Source of the DNA: Desulfobacterales bacterium
GTDB lineage: Bacteria; Desulfobacterota; Desulfobacteria; Desulfobacterales; Desulfobacteraceae
Length of the DNA stretch: 6,926 nt
Direction: 5' to 3'
Assembly: GCA_022361535.1 (NCBI GenBank)
Contig: JAKSAU010001114.1
Coordinates: 1 to 6,926, forward strand
The translations under genes and the position numbers were made by a program. Positions 1 to 5,802 of the stretch are shown here, piece after piece (position 1 is the stretch's first letter; every line of letters begins with the position of its first letter). Below the pieces are notes generated by a model. That model saw only the letters and a program-made list of their open reading frames with translations, was not told the DNA's origin and made no database searches.

Positions 1-24
1 TATATCTGATTTACTTTTATCCAT
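1..24 (-). CDS. 5' end of an unidentified gene running off the left edge
   Basis: Only the first eight codons are inside the window, reading MDKSKSDI on the minus strand with no stop. The start is supported by an AAGGAGG ribosome binding site at about 36-42, though the 11-base gap to the ATG at 22-24 is longer than usual. A second ATG lies directly after the AAGGAGG in another frame, but it has no spacer and is less likely. A TTGACA promoter candidate sits at 65-93, giving a short leader. The gene lies downstream of the HDOD-GGDEF gene on the same strand, but the gap of about 340 bases and the separate promoter argue for its own transcription. Eight residues are too few to name a family. Confidence 0.5.
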
Positions 25-64
25 GGTGCAGCCATCCTCCTTGGTGTTTAAATGGTGATCCTCG

Positions 65-93
65 TTGTTACATTCAAAGCCCGGATCTGTCAA
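65..93 (-). promoter_or_regulatory. Candidate sigma-70 promoter for the left-edge gene
   Basis: On the minus strand there is a perfect TTGACA -35 box (88-93), a 17-base spacer and a weak -10 box TAACAA (65-70). Transcription would start near 58, about 34 bases before the ATG at 24. The exact -35, ideal spacing and position in front of a ribosome binding site are the support. The -10 matches the consensus at only three of six positions. Confidence 0.45.
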
Positions 94-122
94 GTGGTAC
101 AAAGAGGAGGAAGCGCTTGCGT

Positions 123-142
123 ATGCCTATTCGGCATTTTTT
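123..142 (+). terminator. Short hairpin plus T-tract, plus strand
   Basis: ATGCC (123-127) pairs with GGCAT (133-137) around a TATTC loop, and T137-T142 form a run of six T. This is the shape of a short intrinsic terminator on the plus strand. On the minus strand no T-run follows, so it does not act that way. No plus-strand gene is evident before it. A stem of only five pairs, two of them A-T, keeps confidence low. Confidence 0.35.
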
Positions 143-192
143 ATAGAAGGGATTCCTATTCATTTCATAGGATGCAAAACCTTATAGCAATT

Positions 193-234
193 CTAAAAAT
201 AACTTTCCGGTTGGCCCTGGTGAACAGGGGCACC
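193..234 (-). terminator. Possible terminator after the HDOD-GAF-GGDEF gene
   Basis: Bases 209-219 and 225-234 form an imperfect stem: GGT/ACC at the base, one bulge, one G-C pair, one mismatch, then five pairs CCCTG/CAGGG around a five-base loop. In the minus direction, nine bases further on, is a run of five T (complement of 195-199). It lies about 130 bases past the stop codon of the minus-strand cyclase gene. The interrupted stem and the gap before the T-run make it weak. Confidence 0.3.
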
Positions 235-366
235 ATATACAAAAAATCGGCAGCCGCTTCTTAGAATAAACGGGCCTTAAGGACTTAAACTGAATTCCCC
301 TATTTGAGGGCACTACCGATAATTATCTACTTACATTATAAAGGAACATATGGGAATGTTGTTGGT

Positions 367-2358
367 CTATCCGGCTTCCACCCGGTTTCTGCCGGACTCT
401 TTTGCCCGATATAAGGCTTTATCTGCCATTGATACCAGAACATCCTGATTCTTAATTTCAGCCTCATAGCGGCTGATGCCTACGCTCACTGTTAAACTGA
501 GTCCCGGGAAACGATCTGACAGCAGGTTCCCGAGGTGTTCTATCTCTTTGCGGATCCTGTCAGCGTAGACAACAGCTTTGGAAAGATCCGTATCGTTGAG
601 TATAACAATGAATTCTTCCCCACCGTAGCGGCCGACATGATCGGACGGCCGGGACATGCGTTTTAAGGTTTTGGCAATGAGTTTAAGTACATTATCGCCG
701 GCTTGGTGACCAAAACGGTCATTAAATTTCTTAAAATAATCCACATCAATCATGGCAACAGAAAGCGGGACCTTTTCGCCAACAGCTTTTCTAAAAGATT
801 CTTTTAACAGATCATCAATGGCCATCCGGTTTAAAAGGCCTGTCAATCCGTCATGAAGAGACACAGACCTGGCTTTGGTATAGGCCGAGGCGTTTTCTAA
901 AGCCAGCCCAAGTTCATTGGCCACAATGGCAATGGAGGCAAACAATCCCGGCTCGATATTTTTACCGGATATCGAGTAATCCATTCCCAAGATACCGATC
1001 ACCTTTTCCTGGCTGCAAAATGGAACGATCAGCATCTGGGATACTGAAAACTTTTCCAAGACCCCTTTTTCACCTCTTGTGTTGCCGGAAATCACAACAG
1101 GTTCTTTATTTCGCAGACACTGAAGGAACCCGTCTTTTCCCTTTCCTATGGGAATGTGAACCGAAGCCAGACTGTCTGAAAACACACCCTGGTCCAGGCA
1201 TTCCATAACTTGAAGACGCCTTAAGGGTTTAACCATTTTTAATATATAAATTCGATCAAACCCAAAATCCTGGCAAATTGCTTTTAAGGTTGCCGATAAT
1301 ATTTTCTTCGGATCCAGACTATGATGAGGGGCAGTGATACTTGCTGTCATGTGACGGGTTTGGCCTATTGTCTCATCTTCTTTGGGGGCAAAAATTTGGT
1401 TGGCATTGATTGAGCTCAATTTTAAATTGGCCTGGAGCAGTTTCGCCCTGAATTGATCTGAAGACGGAAATGTGAATTGATAAAACCGGGCAGTACTTTC
1501 AATTTCGTCATCCATGATCCGAATCATTTTTTCAAAGTCAATACTATCAAGGGGGATAATCCTGGAGATTTCAGGCTGAAGAACCGGAGGGCAGATAATA
1601 TCCACAGCTCCCATGCCTTGCGTCCATGCCAAAAAATTAGACAAAGAGACAATCGATATGATCTGCATATCATCAATAGAAATATCCAAATGCTCAAACC
1701 GGCGATGATGGTATTGTATGACAAGACAAAGATTGGTCGGTAAATTCCAAAGGTTTGAGTAATAAGCACCTACATCATCATGCCCCATACCCATGACATC
1801 CCGTTCCGTTTCACTCATCAGCCCGTTACAGACAGCTGACTTTTCTATAAACTCGGCATAATTCACCCGTCCGGTCTGATCTAAAATAATTTTCCCGAAA
1901 TCATGGAGAAGTCCAGCCGTATAGGCATCTTCCGGATTGGCGTAACCGATTTCCTTGGCAATGGCTTGGCTCAGGCTGGCAACACAAAGACAATGGCGCC
2001 AAAAAAAAGTTCGATCAAACCTGTTCCGACTACCCGGCTTGATCATTTTTTCAAAAAAAGTCACACCAAGGCAGAGTTTTTTTATCTCATCAGTGCCCAA
2101 AAAAGCAATTGCTTCAGTTAAGGCGGACACCTTTCGCCTTAAACCGAAATAGGCCGAGTTTACAATTGCTAGAACCTTTGTGGAAATTCCAGGATCTGTT
2201 GCCACAAGTTTTGATATATCTTCAATGGGGGCATTGGGATCATTACACAAAATGAGCATTTTCGACATTACCTGGGTAAAACTCGGCAACTCTTTGTCAT
2301 CCCTTCTAAGAACGCTCTGAATATCAGATCGGCTGGGAAGGTTTAGTGTGTTGTTCAT
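367..2358 (-). CDS. HDOD-GAF-GGDEF protein, probable diguanylate cyclase
   Basis: Probable cytoplasmic sensor enzyme making cyclic di-GMP from two GTP. Numbered from the upstream GTG at 2406 (679 residues), an HDOD domain spans about 38-240, with LLHDFGK keeping the His-Asp pair at 168-169 and YHHRR at 232-236. A helical linker leads to a GAF-like domain at about 366-505. The GGDEF domain fills about 515-679: DGLTGLLNR at 519-527, IDVDYFKKFND with metal ligand D554, and the active signature GGEEF at 595-599. RPSD at 586-589 lies five residues before it, an intact RxxD product-inhibition site. No signal peptide or membrane helix is seen. I prefer the ATG at 2358 (residue 17; 663 aa) because CAGGA lies ten bases upstream and residues 1-16 look unlike HDOD. 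The GTG has AGAGG only three bases away. HDOD often acts as a protein-interaction module, so the signal is unknown. Transcribed divergently from the AraC gene. Confidence 0.93.
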   Translation of the reverse strand: MNNTLNLPSRSDIQSVLRRDDKELPSFTQVMSKMLILCNDPNAPIEDISKLVATDPGISTKVLAIVNSAYFGLRRKVSALTEAIAFLGTDEIKKLCLGVTFFEKMIKPGSRNRFDRTFFWRHCLCVASLSQAIAKEIGYANPEDAYTAGLLHDFGKIILDQTGRVNYAEFIEKSAVCNGLMSETERDVMGMGHDDVGAYYSNLWNLPTNLCLVIQYHHRRFEHLDISIDDMQIISIVSLSNFLAWTQGMGAVDIICPPVLQPEISRIIPLDSIDFEKMIRIMDDEIESTARFYQFTFPSSDQFRAKLLQANLKLSSINANQIFAPKEDETIGQTRHMTASITAPHHSLDPKKILSATLKAICQDFGFDRIYILKMVKPLRRLQVMECLDQGVFSDSLASVHIPIGKGKDGFLQCLRNKEPVVISGNTRGEKGVLEKFSVSQMLIVPFCSQEKVIGILGMDYSISGKNIEPGLFASIAIVANELGLALENASAYTKARSVSLHDGLTGLLNRMAIDDLLKESFRKAVGEKVPLSVAMIDVDYFKKFNDRFGHQAGDNVLKLIAKTLKRMSRPSDHVGRYGGEEFIVILNDTDLSKAVVYADRIRKEIEHLGNLLSDRFPGLSLTVSVGISRYEAEIKNQDVLVSMADKALYRAKESGRNRVEAG

Positions 2359-2502
2359 ATTGGAAACATCCTGGAAAAAAGAAATTAAAATCGAATTGAA
2401 TGTCACAATCCTCTTATATTAAAGCTTAATCGTTGTTATCGCAGTTAAACTCCGGATAAATTAAAGGCTCAATGGATACGATATCTTCTATTGAACTTCT
2501 AT

Positions 2503-2512
2503 ACGACGTCGT
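2503..2512. repeat. Perfect 10-bp palindrome in the divergent intergenic region
   Basis: ACGACGTCGT reads the same on both strands. It lies between the divergent HDOD-GAF-GGDEF and AraC genes, directly before one GAAATGA copy. It is more G+C-rich than its surroundings, as a protein-binding site might be, but no function is shown. Confidence 0.5.
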
Positions 2513-2526
2513 GAAATGAAAATCAA

Positions 2527-2541
2527 TCAGGGAAACCCTGA
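2527..2541. repeat. Inverted repeat TCAGGG-AAA-CCCTGA
   Basis: Six perfect pairs surround a three-base AAA centre. It stands out in otherwise A+T-rich DNA between the two divergent promoters. It could be an operator or a small hairpin. The plus strand follows with ATTTTATAG, which is not a proper T-tract, so I do not call it a terminator. Confidence 0.5.
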
Positions 2542-2612
2542 ATTTTATAGTTAAACCCAAATGAAATGAAAGAACAATAACAGTTTAATGGCACTCATAC
2601 TAAAATAAATTA

Positions 2613-2642
2613 TTAGCATTTCTGAAATGATACGCCTATACA
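2613..2642 (+). promoter_or_regulatory. Weak candidate promoter for the AraC-family gene
   Basis: TTAGCA (2613-2618) and TATACA (2637-2642) each match the sigma-70 boxes at four of six positions with an 18-base spacer. The start would fall near 2649, about 45 bases before the ATG. An alternative -10, TAAAAT at 2601-2606, is about as good. One GAAATGA copy (2624-2630) lies inside the spacer. Confidence 0.25.
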
Positions 2643-2694
2643 AGCAAATGACACCGTGTTAGAAATGAATTGAGAATAACACTCCGAGGTATCT

Positions 2695-3531
2695 ATGGCA
2701 TTGTATGAGACAATACGATATTACCCCAGGTCAGCTCCTTTAAAACATCTGATCAAGTATTTCTGGGTGTTTGAATCCCAAAGCCCCGTGATTTTGAACC
2801 ATACCCTTTTACCGGTATCCAATATAGATCTGATCTTTAACCTTTGTTCCCCAACCGTCTATGAAAAACGAAAAAAAGTATTTGAGACTCCCGGTAATAC
2901 GTTCTTTTCAGGACTGAGATCAGAACCTATCATAATGAAACAGTCCGGGCTGATCTTTACTTTAGGTGTGGCATTTTTTCCGGCAGGTTTTTTTCCTTTT
3001 TTCGGCATTCCTGTCTCTGAATTCAAAAACATCACTGTGGGCCTTCAAGACATACTACCCAAAAAAACGGAGCGAATCACCCAAGCCCTCATGAAAGAAG
3101 AAACGACCTTAGCAAAAATCCGGGTCCTTGAACAATTTTTTATGGAGTTACTGAACGAGAAGAATCTCTTACCGCAAAAGTCCGGTAGATTACTTAATCA
3201 ATTTTATCGAGAAAATACTGGGGTAAATGCTTTTTGTGACGGTTACGGTATTCATCCCCGGAAACTGGAACGGATATTTAACCGGTACGTGGGCACTTCT
3301 CCCAAAGGATTTCTCCGGCTTAACCGGTTTCAGTCAGCCCTAAATAGTCTGCTCAAAGATGAACATCTTCCTCTTACGCGGCTGGCCTATGATTTTGACT
3401 ATTATGACCAACCCCATTTCATTAGAGACTTCAAGGCATTCACAGGCGCATCCCCATCCAGATTTCTCAAGGAAAAAAAGGCTATTCTTCAATTGTCCAG
3501 ACCCCATTTAAAAGAATCTTCATATTTCTAA
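2695..3531 (+). CDS. AraC-family transcriptional regulator with DUF6597-like N-terminus
   Basis: Cytoplasmic DNA-binding regulator. The C-terminal AraC/XylS domain covers about residues 165-260 with two helix-turn-helix units. The first is around VNAFCDGYGIHPRKLERIF (177-195). The second is LTRLAYDFDYYDQPHFIRDF (227-246), followed by the typical ending FKAFTGASPSRF (246-257). The N-terminal half resembles the DUF6597 sensor region of some AraC proteins: SAPLKHLIKYFWVFE near 13-27, LLPVSNIDLIFNL near 38-50 and GVAFFPAGFFPFFG near 91-104. Length (278 aa) suits the family. The ATG has GAGG five bases upstream. It diverges from the HDOD-GAF-GGDEF gene and precedes the DUF169 gene by 132 bases, which suggests the latter as a target. 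The ligand cannot be read from the sequence. Confidence 0.92.
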   Translation: MALYETIRYYPRSAPLKHLIKYFWVFESQSPVILNHTLLPVSNIDLIFNLCSPTVYEKRKKVFETPGNTFFSGLRSEPIIMKQSGLIFTLGVAFFPAGFFPFFGIPVSEFKNITVGLQDILPKKTERITQALMKEETTLAKIRVLEQFFMELLNEKNLLPQKSGRLLNQFYRENTGVNAFCDGYGIHPRKLERIFNRYVGTSPKGFLRLNRFQSALNSLLKDEHLPLTRLAYDFDYYDQPHFIRDFKAFTGASPSRFLKEKKAILQLSRPHLKESSYF

Positions 3532-3541
3532 TTTTAATCGT

Positions 3542-3563
3542 CGGCAGATTTTGTCGTTTTTTT
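3542..3563 (+). terminator. Weak intrinsic terminator after the AraC-family gene
   Basis: CGGCA (3542-3546) pairs with TGTCG (3552-3556), including one G-T wobble, around GATTT, followed at once by seven T (3557-3563). It begins ten bases after the stop codon. The T-run is good and the stem short, so it may only attenuate read-through into the DUF169 gene. Confidence 0.5.
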
Positions 3564-3576
3564 ACAATTTTCTAGT

Positions 3577-3588
3577 CTAAAAGTTTAG
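3577..3588. repeat. Small inverted repeat CTAAA-AG-TTTAG upstream of the DUF169 gene
   Basis: Five perfect pairs around a two-base centre, in the 132-base gap between the AraC and DUF169 genes and just past the terminator candidate. It could be an operator for the downstream gene. An A+T-rich repeat this short could also arise by chance. Confidence 0.3.
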
Positions 3589-3663
3589 TAGGCTGAATTC
3601 CAGTAAGCAGTCCCGCCTTAGGGATAATATCAGTCAACCAATTGATCTTATAGGAGAAACCCC

Positions 3664-4401
3664 ATGACTCAGAAAACAAGCATACAGCTAAAAGAATTTA
3701 TGAACCTTTCCGGTATTGATCTTCAACCGGTAGGGGTATTTGACGTAGTTGATCCTTCCCCCTTTGCCCCTTTTGCAGATCCTGAACAATGCATATTCAA
3801 CCATTTCAGTGCATGGCAGGAAGGTAAAAATACTATTATCAATTCGGAGAATGCCGCTGCATTCGGATGCCCGGGAGCGGCCTATTGGCTTTGCGGCATC
3901 CACAGCATGCCAAGAGAGGCCACAATAGACTACCTGTTTGGACAAGAAGGCCTTAAGGCATCAGCTAAAATTATGTCCCAATGGATGGAAACCCATCCAC
4001 CTTATACACCTGAAAACAATGCCGTGGTGATTTCCCGGATGGATACAGCAGCTGCTGATGACCATGCTGAGCAATTAAAAACCGTGACATTTTTTATTCG
4101 TCCTGACCAACTCGCCCTGTTGATAACAGGGGGCGAACACCTCAACGGCTCACCGGAAAACCAGCTGGTATCATCTGTCTACGGTGCTGGCTGCGGTCAA
4201 ATGCTCAGCCATTTCAAGACGCTTGATTCCCCACAGGCTATGATCGGCGGAACCGACATTGCCATCCGCAAACATCTCCCCCCGGATATTCTGGCTTTCA
4301 CCGTCACAAGCACCATGCTTAAACAACTGCTTAACCTAAACGAATCAAGTTTTTTACATAAGACATTTTGGAATGAACTGAAAGCAAAGCGCGCGGCTTG
4401 A
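3664..4401 (+). CDS. DUF169 family protein (COG2043-like)
   Basis: Matches the DUF169 pattern from memory: a short N-terminal helix with L-x-P-V-G (20-24), a Cys-containing stretch QCIFNHFSAW (42-51), then ENAAAFGCPGAAYWLCG (62-78), a central strand TFFIRPDQLALLI (142-154), and a late YGAGCGQML (173-181). Cysteines 43, 69, 77 and 177 are the obvious candidates for metal, cluster or redox roles; I cannot show this. The family has no firm biochemical function known to me. There is no signal peptide or membrane segment, so it is probably cytoplasmic. AGGAG seven bases before the ATG fixes the start. Length (245 aa) is normal. The upstream AraC regulator on the same strand is the likely controller, and the gene ends at the strong terminator at 4432-4469. 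Confidence 0.82.
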   Translation: MTQKTSIQLKEFMNLSGIDLQPVGVFDVVDPSPFAPFADPEQCIFNHFSAWQEGKNTIINSENAAAFGCPGAAYWLCGIHSMPREATIDYLFGQEGLKASAKIMSQWMETHPPYTPENNAVVISRMDTAAADDHAEQLKTVTFFIRPDQLALLITGGEHLNGSPENQLVSSVYGAGCGQMLSHFKTLDSPQAMIGGTDIAIRKHLPPDILAFTVTSTMLKQLLNLNESSFLHKTFWNELKAKRAA

Positions 4402-4431
4402 AAAGGTTCATACGAATAGCTTGGAAAACGC

Positions 4432-4469
4432 AAACGTCCTGATCACTCCCATGAATGATCAGGACGTTT
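4432..4469. terminator. Strong bidirectional terminator between convergent genes
   Basis: Bases 4432-4445 and 4456-4469 form a perfect 14-pair stem with a 10-base loop. The base of the stem is AAA/TTT, so each strand ends its right arm in TTT. The minus strand continues GCGTTTT, giving a better T-rich tail in that direction. It lies 30 bases after the DUF169 stop and about 58 bases after the stop of the minus-strand gene at 4528, so it can serve both. Confidence 0.8.
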
Positions 4470-4527
4470 AAGACATAATCCGGCTGTGGTCAACTCTGCA
4501 AACGTAATAAAAACAACGGTAAAATAT

Positions 4528-4884
4528 CTAGCAGATCCGCAATATAATTTGCTCATCTTCCTTTACAGCACGGATTTTTTCCAGCCTTTTAAGGGTCGCA
4601 AACTCACGTTCAAGCAAAGGAAATGTCCAATCACCGCCCAGCTTCTCTAAAAGTGTGGTTGGGGTCATACCACCTTGCGATTTTAAAACACTCAAAATCT
4701 CTTTTTGAGCGTTATTTAGATTAAGCGGCTCTCCGTCAAAAGACTTTGCATTATAAGCAGCCCATGGATCACAGGTTTTAGTTGGCGAGAGAACATCCAT
4801 GTAGCAGTCCTCGCACAATTGCTTACCAAGGTGTTCGCAGATTTCATTTCTTGAAATCTTAGTTTTGCAAAGATCACACTCCAT
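4528..4884 (-). CDS. Small Cys-rich protein with winged-helix-like C-terminus
   Basis: 118 residues, uncharacterised. The N-terminal part holds two CxxC pairs (C3/C6 and C24/C27) plus C16 and C38, arranged like a zinc-ribbon or LIM-like knuckle, then a striking CDPWAAYNAK segment (38-47). I recall similar small proteins in deltaproteobacteria but no assigned function. Residues 58-118 (AQKEILSVLKSQGG, TTLLEKLG, LLEREFATLKRLEKIRAVKED, then IILRIC) have the helix-helix-helix-wing rhythm of a winged helix. A metal-dependent regulator is possible. The ATG at 4884 has an ideal AAGGAGG five bases upstream. The frame stays open to a GTG at 4953, but no ribosome binding site supports it and the extra residues look unrelated. 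Last gene of the minus-strand cluster, 81 bases after the binding-protein gene; an inverted repeat overlaps its ribosome binding site. Confidence 0.8.
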   Translation of the reverse strand: MECDLCKTKISRNEICEHLGKQLCEDCYMDVLSPTKTCDPWAAYNAKSFDGEPLNLNNAQKEILSVLKSQGGMTPTTLLEKLGGDWTFPLLEREFATLKRLEKIRAVKEDEQIILRIC

Positions 4885-4938
4885 TGGTTCCTCCTTAATC
4901 ATCCAGGTTAACACTGGTGCGATTTTACCGGGAACCAA
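4884..4938 (-). promoter_or_regulatory. Inverted repeat that could cover the ribosome binding site of the small Cys-rich gene
   Basis: TTGGTTCC (4931-4938 on the mRNA strand) is the exact complement of GGAACCAA (4884-4891). The right arm contains the last two G of the AAGGAGG site and the A of the ATG. Between the arms, CCAG and CTGG can form a small inner stem. The folded mRNA would hide the start region, suggesting translational control or coupling. The 39-base interior makes the structure modest. Confidence 0.4.
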
Positions 4939-4965
4939 AACACTACACATCACCCGTATGGGGGA

Positions 4966-5769
4966 TTAAAGCGAAGGCCCACGTATTATGTATTTTCCAA
5001 GTATCCTATCATACTCCCCGTTTGACCTGATGCGTTTTAAACTTTTATTAAACGCTTCAACAATATTGGGAGAAACACTCTTTTTGCTGAACATAACGTA
5101 GATGTCATCCTCATACACAAAGACCGGAAGTACTTCTACTTTATCCAGAAGATTCAACGCTCTGAATTTTGAAGTGGCAACAACAGGCTCCATAAACAGA
5201 CCGTCTATTCTACCAGCCATAAGTTTCTTTATATTCAGTTCATCCTTGTAAACGAATTGTACCTTGGCTTGAAACGCTTTATCTTTCATCAGTTCCGAAA
5301 AAGTTTCCCCATAGTAATATTCGTTTACAGCACCAAGTTGAAAATCAATGGAGCGAAGATCTTTTAGCCTCTTAAAAGAACGATGCTTGTCAGCTTCCCC
5401 TTTTCGAATATACACGACCACTGATTCAGTGCGGTACGGGTCTGAAAAATAAGCGTATTTTTCTCTTTCCGGCATTTTAGAGGCTGCACCTGCCAGATGA
5501 ATTCTCCCTTTTTCCACCTCATATAAATGCCTTTTCCAGGGGGCTTCTATAAATTTAATCGTAAGATTACCCCGGTCCATGATCATAGAAATAAGATCGA
5601 TATCCAAACCAGTTACCTTTCCCTGATCATCCCGATATTGGAACGGTGCCCAATCTTCCCACCCTATTTTATATTCTTCATTACCTAAACAAGGAGAGAG
5701 AACAGACAAATAAAACAATAACGCAATTACAAACGTGCCGAGTCTCAATGTGGCAAATATTTTTCGCAT
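4966..5769 (-). CDS. Periplasmic solute-binding protein, family 3 (SBP_bac_3)
   Basis: Exported ligand-binding protein. Residues 1-29 form a signal peptide (basic MRKIFATLRLG, hydrophobic core about 11-25, likely cut near CLG/NE). LSPC is a poor lipobox, so a soluble periplasmic protein is more likely than a lipoprotein. The mature part fits family 3: WEDWAPFQYRDDQGKVTGLDIDLI (37-60), SKMPEREKYAYFSDPYRTES (97-116) with R102 near the usual carboxylate-binding Arg position, and LMAGRIDGLFME (183-194). The second-lobe loop lacks the common GxxxGT amino-acid signature, reading QLGAVNEYYYGET (144-156), so the ligand may not be an amino acid. 267 aa is normal. AAGGAG six bases before the ATG supports the start. 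No permease or ATPase gene is in the window. It begins 33 bases after the HAMP gene and is probably cotranscribed with it. Confidence 0.9.
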   Translation of the reverse strand: MRKIFATLRLGTFVIALLFYLSVLSPCLGNEEYKIGWEDWAPFQYRDDQGKVTGLDIDLISMIMDRGNLTIKFIEAPWKRHLYEVEKGRIHLAGAASKMPEREKYAYFSDPYRTESVVVYIRKGEADKHRSFKRLKDLRSIDFQLGAVNEYYYGETFSELMKDKAFQAKVQFVYKDELNIKKLMAGRIDGLFMEPVVATSKFRALNLLDKVEVLPVFVYEDDIYVMFSKKSVSPNIVEAFNKSLKRIRSNGEYDRILGKYIIRGPSL

Positions 5770-5802
5770 GACCTGCTCCTTACAATAAATATGTGAATAG
5801 GA

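Larger units (their letters stand above)
25..366. other. Intergenic stretch without a convincing gene
   Basis: Apart from the promoter candidate and the two hairpins listed separately, I see no gene. The longest open frame (52-264, plus strand, 70 codons) has no ribosome binding site, a Cys/Arg-rich low-complexity translation and no recognisable domain. It also overlaps the promoter and both hairpins, so I treat it as chance. A tiny plus-strand frame, MPIRHFL, starts at 123 behind a GAGGAGG at 112-118, but its codons form the hairpin itself. Confidence 0.6.
2513..2668 (+). repeat. Four direct copies of GAAATGA
   Basis: GAAATGA occurs at 2513-2519, 2563-2569, 2624-2630 and 2662-2668, all in the same orientation. 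Starts are 50, 61 and 38 bases apart. Three of the four are followed by another A, and two are preceded by AT or GT. AraC-family proteins often bind direct repeats near their own promoters, so these are candidate operator half-sites for the gene starting at 2695. The irregular spacing and A-rich composition leave room for chance. Confidence 0.4.

Noticed and set aside
52..264. 70-codon plus-strand open frame
   Set aside because: No ribosome binding site, no recognisable domain, unnatural composition, and it runs over a promoter candidate and two hairpins.
1477..1769. Open frames on both strands inside the HDOD region
   Set aside because: They overlap the well-supported HDOD-GAF-GGDEF reading frame and show no domain of their own.
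2589..2604. TGGCAC as a possible sigma-54 -24 element
   Set aside because: The required GC of the -12 element is absent at the right distance.
4197..4433. Minus-strand open frame opposite the DUF169 gene
   Set aside because: It is antisense to a recognised family member and lacks a ribosome binding site; its end would overlap the terminator stem.
4885..4953. 23-residue upstream extension of the small Cys-rich protein
   Set aside because: It starts with GTG without a ribosome binding site, while the internal ATG has an ideal AAGGAGG, and the conserved-looking part begins at that ATG.
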